Assembly (NCBI GenBank): GCA_900538555.1
Contig: UPYI01000017.1
Location: 1-64,000 of the forward strand
Source: an uncultured Porphyromonadaceae bacterium
GTDB lineage: Bacteria > Bacteroidota > Bacteroidia > Bacteroidales > Barnesiellaceae
Reading direction: 5' to 3'
Length of the DNA stretch: 64,000 nt
Positions within the stretch are counted from its first letter, which is position 1, and each line of letters starts with the position of its first letter. Both the position numbers and the translations under genes were made by a program. This document shows, piece by piece, positions 61,336-64,000 of the stretch. The notes beneath the pieces were generated by a model. That model did no database searches. It saw nothing but the letters and a program-made list of their open reading frames with translations, and was not told the origin of the DNA.

Positions 61336-61378
61336 AAGGCAAGTACCGTAATACCTCGTGTCTTATGATTCTTGCCTT
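61336..61378 (-). terminator. Probable terminator of the ATPase cassette
   Basis: AAGGCAAG (61336-61343) and CTTGCCTT (61371-61378) pair across an AT loop, 27 bases after the stop of the small cassette gene. Confidence 0.5.
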
Positions 61379-61404
61379 GCTAAATTTAATACAATAAAAA
61401 TCTC

Positions 61405-61944
61405 TTAATGAGCGTCAAATAGCTCTTTTAAATATGCATTGTCAGAAGAGTATTGATTCTCGCATAAGTACTTTAATGCCATTTTAAGAGAATGAATTTC
61501 ACTGTTATTTTTAATAGCAGCAAACAAAGACTTAAAACGAGGGTCTGAGTTAGAAGATACTCTTTTGGATTCGTCTGTAAATCTCTTCAATTCTTTTGGC
61601 AGTCCATAATCCCCGACATCGACCTTTTGCTTTTCAGCACAATCTAAAACAAACTTATCTACAGCTGGTGCTATTGTAATAAGGTATTGATGGCGTTCAC
61701 GATGTTTCATCAATGTCAAGTGTTCGGTTTCAACTATGATGTCACATTCTTGGATATAACCAAGTTGAACTTTATCCTTATCAATAATTCCGACAGCAAA
61801 CCTATCAACAAAAGTTGAATTCAATTGACCTACAACCTTAGAACAACAATGCTGATGATTGACACCTGCATTCAGCAAATATTCTATCAGGTTAGTATCA
61901 ACGAAGCATTCTGGCATTACATGCAGTAGTTTGTCCTGTTTCAT
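61405..61944 (-). CDS. Small cassette protein, possible TOPRIM- or PIN-like nuclease partner
   Basis: 179 residues, no signal peptide. PECFVDTNLIEYLL near residue 11 offers Glu12 and Asp16, and FAVGIIDKDKVQLGY near 50 offers a DxD (D55, D57). The Glu ... DxD order is that of TOPRIM domains, while VDTNLIEYLL also resembles the start of PIN nucleases. A His/Cys cluster (NHQHCCSK) follows the first motif. I cannot name the family. The start overlaps the ATPase stop by 4 bases. Composition is AT-rich. A nuclease effector controlled by the ATPase is the natural inference. Confidence 0.6.
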   Translation of the reverse strand: MKQDKLLHVMPECFVDTNLIEYLLNAGVNHQHCCSKVVGQLNSTFVDRFAVGIIDKDKVQLGYIQECDIIVETEHLTLMKHRERHQYLITIAPAVDKFVLDCAEKQKVDVGDYGLPKELKRFTDESKRVSSNSDPRFKSLFAAIKNNSEIHSLKMALKYLCENQYSSDNAYLKELFDAH

Positions 61945-63095
61945 ACGTACAACTCGAAATTAAAGAACATATCTACTCCATTATCATATATTTCATGAAT
62001 TTCCGCTTCGCTTAATTGTCTTACACAATATGACCGTTCAGCATCATTGGAAGGGTATGTAAACAACACATTTATTCCTTCCGGAGAGACCTTTATAAGT
62101 TGGTTAAGAACATATGGACTATGAGTCGCTATAAACAACATATCATTATGTCTCCCAATAGCATCCAACAACCAATTTACAAACTTACATTGCGTAGGGG
62201 GGAATAGATTATCTTCTGGTTCTTCAAGGAATATTTCGCTATGATCCACATTGATATATTTGTAATACATAGACTTGAAACGCTCAGCCTCTTCTTTACT
62301 CACAAAGTTATAATCATATCCTTCTATTGTAACGGTTTCTGAATGAGCGCCCCCCTCCTTACTCTTAATTTTATTATATATTGTAGACAGTAAGTTTCTG
62401 CGCTCTTCTTTTTGGTCATATGAAATCTTGCCATTACGATCTTTGTATTGACCATCTACAAGATAATCCAAATGAACATACATTGGAAGGAGCGATTGAA
62501 CACCGCTTGAACTCTCTCTAAGCATCAACGGTTTACCATTTTCCAATTGAATTTTGTCAGAATTAGACATACTATCGTATGAATACGACATTCCAAGGTC
62601 AAGGACGTTTTCTTCTTTCTTAACAAATCTGCGAGCCTTATCCCAATCCGACATAAACTCAATCATATTCCCATCCATTGACAATGAACTCCAACCGGGT
62701 ATTGCTGCCACCAAATTTCTGTCAGCAGGGATATAACTAACTTTTGGTCGTTTATATTCCCAACGCTTGGATTTCCATGTCATCCTAAATGTTTTAGACG
62801 AATGATCATAACTGAATTTCAAATGACGAGTTTCATATTCAATGTATGTATTGTCTTGAATATAACTGACCATTTTATAGTAATCGGTCATAATGTCAAT
62901 AAACGCACTGCCCTTACCAAAATCATTAATTTTCTGAGTAAGTTCCAAGCGTTTCTCTACCCATGAACAATAGCACGCAGTCTTGAGTACACAACTCTTT
63001 CCAGAACTCTGCATACCTATGATTATATTGACTTGACCCAATGTGAGATTAGCCTCTTTAATAGGACCAAAATTCTTTATGAGCAGACGTTTCAT
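61941..63095 (-). CDS. AAA15/OLD-like ABC-class ATPase of the cassette
   Basis: 384 residues from the ATG at 63095; the one at 63113 would lie almost on the expected transcription start. MKRLLIKNFGPIKEANLTLGQ leads to Walker A GMQSSGKS at 27-34. The ABC signature is RESSSGVQSLLP, Walker B is IFLEEPEDNLFP (about 288-299), and the switch His is in FIATHSPYVLN (His325). This is the SMC-like fold of OLD, RecF and AAA15 proteins, with a short helical insert and no long coiled coil or fused TOPRIM. Many two-gene anti-phage systems pair such an ATPase with a small effector. AT-rich and flanked by direct repeats. Confidence 0.85.
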   Translation of the reverse strand: MKRLLIKNFGPIKEANLTLGQVNIIIGMQSSGKSCVLKTACYCSWVEKRLELTQKINDFGKGSAFIDIMTDYYKMVSYIQDNTYIEYETRHLKFSYDHSSKTFRMTWKSKRWEYKRPKVSYIPADRNLVAAIPGWSSLSMDGNMIEFMSDWDKARRFVKKEENVLDLGMSYSYDSMSNSDKIQLENGKPLMLRESSSGVQSLLPMYVHLDYLVDGQYKDRNGKISYDQKEERRNLLSTIYNKIKSKEGGAHSETVTIEGYDYNFVSKEEAERFKSMYYKYINVDHSEIFLEEPEDNLFPPTQCKFVNWLLDAIGRHNDMLFIATHSPYVLNQLIKVSPEGINVLFTYPSNDAERSYCVRQLSEAEIHEIYDNGVDMFFNFELYV

Positions 63096-63119
63096 AACAT
63101 TGAATTTTCTCATTTAATA

Positions 63120-63179
63120 TGCAAATTTAGATATAAATCTCGATTTATATGCCAGTCCGATAAGAAAACATCAAGACCA
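63120..63179. repeat. Right 60-bp direct repeat of the ATPase cassette
   Basis: Matches 61192-61251 with four substitutions. This copy forms the promoter region of the ATPase gene and contains the palindrome at 63131-63150. Confidence 0.85.
63122..63150 (-). promoter_or_regulatory. Promoter and operator-like palindrome of the ATPase cassette
   Basis: On the minus strand TAAATTTG (complement 63122-63129) fits the -7 box, about 27 bases before the chosen ATG. Immediately upstream is the 20-base palindrome ATATAAATC-GA-GATTTATAT (63131-63150), well placed for a repressor. In the left copy one arm has a mismatch. Confidence 0.5.
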
Positions 63180-63195
63180 AACATTCTAATAAGAA

Positions 63196-63280
63196 GTGCA
63201 AATTGAGAGCAGAGTCAAATTTATTTGCATTATGCCGAGCCACATCCTATATTCGCGCATAGTACAAAGATATTAATTTA
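63196..63280 (-). repeat. Promoter-type repeat, minus orientation
   Basis: On the minus strand it begins with TATCTTTGTACTATGCGCGAATATAGG and GGCTCGGCATA, the same order as 43297-43340, then AAATTTGACTCTGCTCTC and TTTGCACTT. The terminal -7 box of this copy is lost (TTCTTATT instead of TATCTTTG), but the internal TATCTTTG remains. Together with the direct repeat this explains the gap before valS. Confidence 0.6.
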
Positions 63281-63325
63281 TTTTGTTTTTTCGGATTTTC
63301 AAATACGTCTCTGACGGATATTTTG

Positions 63326-63333
63326 TATTTTTG
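63326..63333 (+). promoter_or_regulatory. -7 promoter element of valS
   Basis: TATTTTTG fits TAnnTTTG, 84 bases before the valS ATG. No TTTG at a proper -33 distance. Confidence 0.4.
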
Positions 63334-63417
63334 CAGCCACTTGCAGTATTGCGCCGAACCGGACCGACCGATCTGCGCAAAAAGTAAAAAGGTAACAAAA
63401 GATACAAAATAGATTTT

Positions 63418-64000
63418 ATGAACGAACTTGCCACGAAGTACGATCCTGCCGATGTAGAGGGTAAATGGTATGCCTATTGGGAGGAACACGGGTTGTTCAA
63501 ATCGACCCCCGACGGTCGCCAACCCTACACGATTGTTATTCCGCCGCCCAATGTGACGGGAATCCTGCACATGGGACACATGTTGAACAATACGATTCAG
63601 GATATTCTGGTGCGCCGTGCCCGCATGGAAGGCAAAAACGCCTGCTGGGTTCCGGGTACCGACCACGCCTCTATCGCAACAGAAGCCAAAGTGGTGGGTA
63701 AACTGGCTGCCGAAGGCATCAAGAAAAACGACCTTACCCGCGAAGAGTTTCTGAAACATGCATGGGCTTGGAAAGAGGAACACGGAGGCATCATTCTGAA
63801 ACAGTTGCGTAAACTGGGGGCTTCGTGCGACTGGGACCGCACAGGATTTACAATGGACGAGATCCGTTCCGAAAGCGTATTGAAGGTATTTACCGATCTT
63901 TATAACAAAGGGCTGATATACCGTGGCGTGCGCATGGTAAACTGGGATCCGAAAGCATTGACCGCGCTCTCCGACGAAGAAGTGATCTACAAGGACGAGC
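63418..64000 (+). CDS. valS: Valyl-tRNA synthetase, N-terminal part
   Basis: The ATG at 63418 opens a frame that runs off the window end after 194 codons. MNELATKYDPADVEGKWYAYW is typical of ValRS. The class I HIGH-type motif is PPPNVTGILHMGHMLNNTIQD near residue 42. PGTDHASIATEAKV and LGASCDWDRTGFTMDE belong to the catalytic and editing-domain junction. It charges tRNA-Val. The KMSKS motif lies beyond the window. Confidence 0.97.
   Translation, partial: MNELATKYDPADVEGKWYAYWEEHGLFKSTPDGRQPYTIVIPPPNVTGILHMGHMLNNTIQDILVRRARMEGKNACWVPGTDHASIATEAKVVGKLAAEGIKKNDLTREEFLKHAWAWKEEHGGIILKQLRKLGASCDWDRTGFTMDEIRSESVLKVFTDLYNKGLIYRGVRMVNWDPKALTALSDEEVIYKDE

Noticed and set aside
61405..63095. ATPase pair considered as a PARIS (AriA-AriB) or Gabija system
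   Set aside because: The small protein is much shorter than AriB and I do not see DUF4435 motifs; the ATPase lacks the fused TOPRIM of GajA and no UvrD-like helicase is present.

Overview
The window comes from a member of the Bacteroidales (Bacteroidota). The signs are promoters of the TTTG / TAnnTTTG type, a fused MurF-alanine racemase, DUF4270, DUF6029 and Omp28-like envelope proteins, a serC-serA pair with the Bacteroidales-type SerA active site, and a surface protein with a type IX-like C-terminal tail. Base composition is near 50% GC for most genes, with three visibly AT-rich patches (about 36.8-37.7 kb, 46.2-49.1 kb, 61.2-63.2 kb) that look acquired. A Barnesiella-like gut anaerobe would fit, but the genus is a guess.

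Layout. 0-2.4 kb: the end of a TolB-like protein, a tandem pair of barrel-like envelope proteins and a small exported charged protein. 2.6-9.1 kb: rarA, serC-serA (serine synthesis), a flavodiiron O2/NO reductase, serine dehydratase and a small acidic protein. 9.4-14.5 kb: a periplasmic thiol-redox run (TlpA-like thioredoxin, DUF6029 barrel, Omp28 lipoprotein, DsbD). 14.6-21.7 kb: a uracil-DNA glycosylase-like protein, DedA, rpe, a 54-residue protein, an ECF sigma factor, then glmM, galE and a sugar nucleotidyltransferase.

22-32.9 kb holds a complete [NiFe]-hydrogenase locus. The minus-strand operon is hypC-hypD-hypE-hyaA-hyaB-hyaC-hyaD and the divergent plus-strand operon is hypF-hypA-hypB-methyltransferase. 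The small subunit has all six cysteines of the proximal cluster known from O2-tolerant enzymes. The membrane cytochrome suggests H2 uptake into the menaquinone pool. A SlyD-like protein with a Cys/His-rich tail at 53 kb may help nickel supply.

33-46 kb: a SPOR lipoprotein, a 962-residue surface protein with a 304-residue internal duplication, an AT-rich lone nuclease-like gene beside tRNA-His, capA-folD, ffh, panD, panC, and a short starch-synthase-like protein with DUF4270. 46-49 kb: tRNA-Thr, a highly structured candidate RNA and a four-gene CsgG / DUF4810 / GNA1162 lipoprotein operon. 49-60.9 kb: an MBL-fold hydrolase, tRNA-Leu, phoU, DUF456, DUF4919, SlyD-like FKBP, a rhomboid operon, GSCFA, murF-alr and a GHL10-type hydrolase. 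61.2-63.2 kb: a two-gene ATPase plus small-partner cassette between 60-bp direct repeats, which is the best candidate for a poorly described (probably defence) system. The window ends inside valS.

Two families of non-coding repeats run through the window. One is about 70-84 bp and ends in a near-consensus Bacteroidota promoter, so it may act as a portable promoter. The other joins an intrinsic terminator hairpin to a conserved tail and sits just after gene 3' ends.
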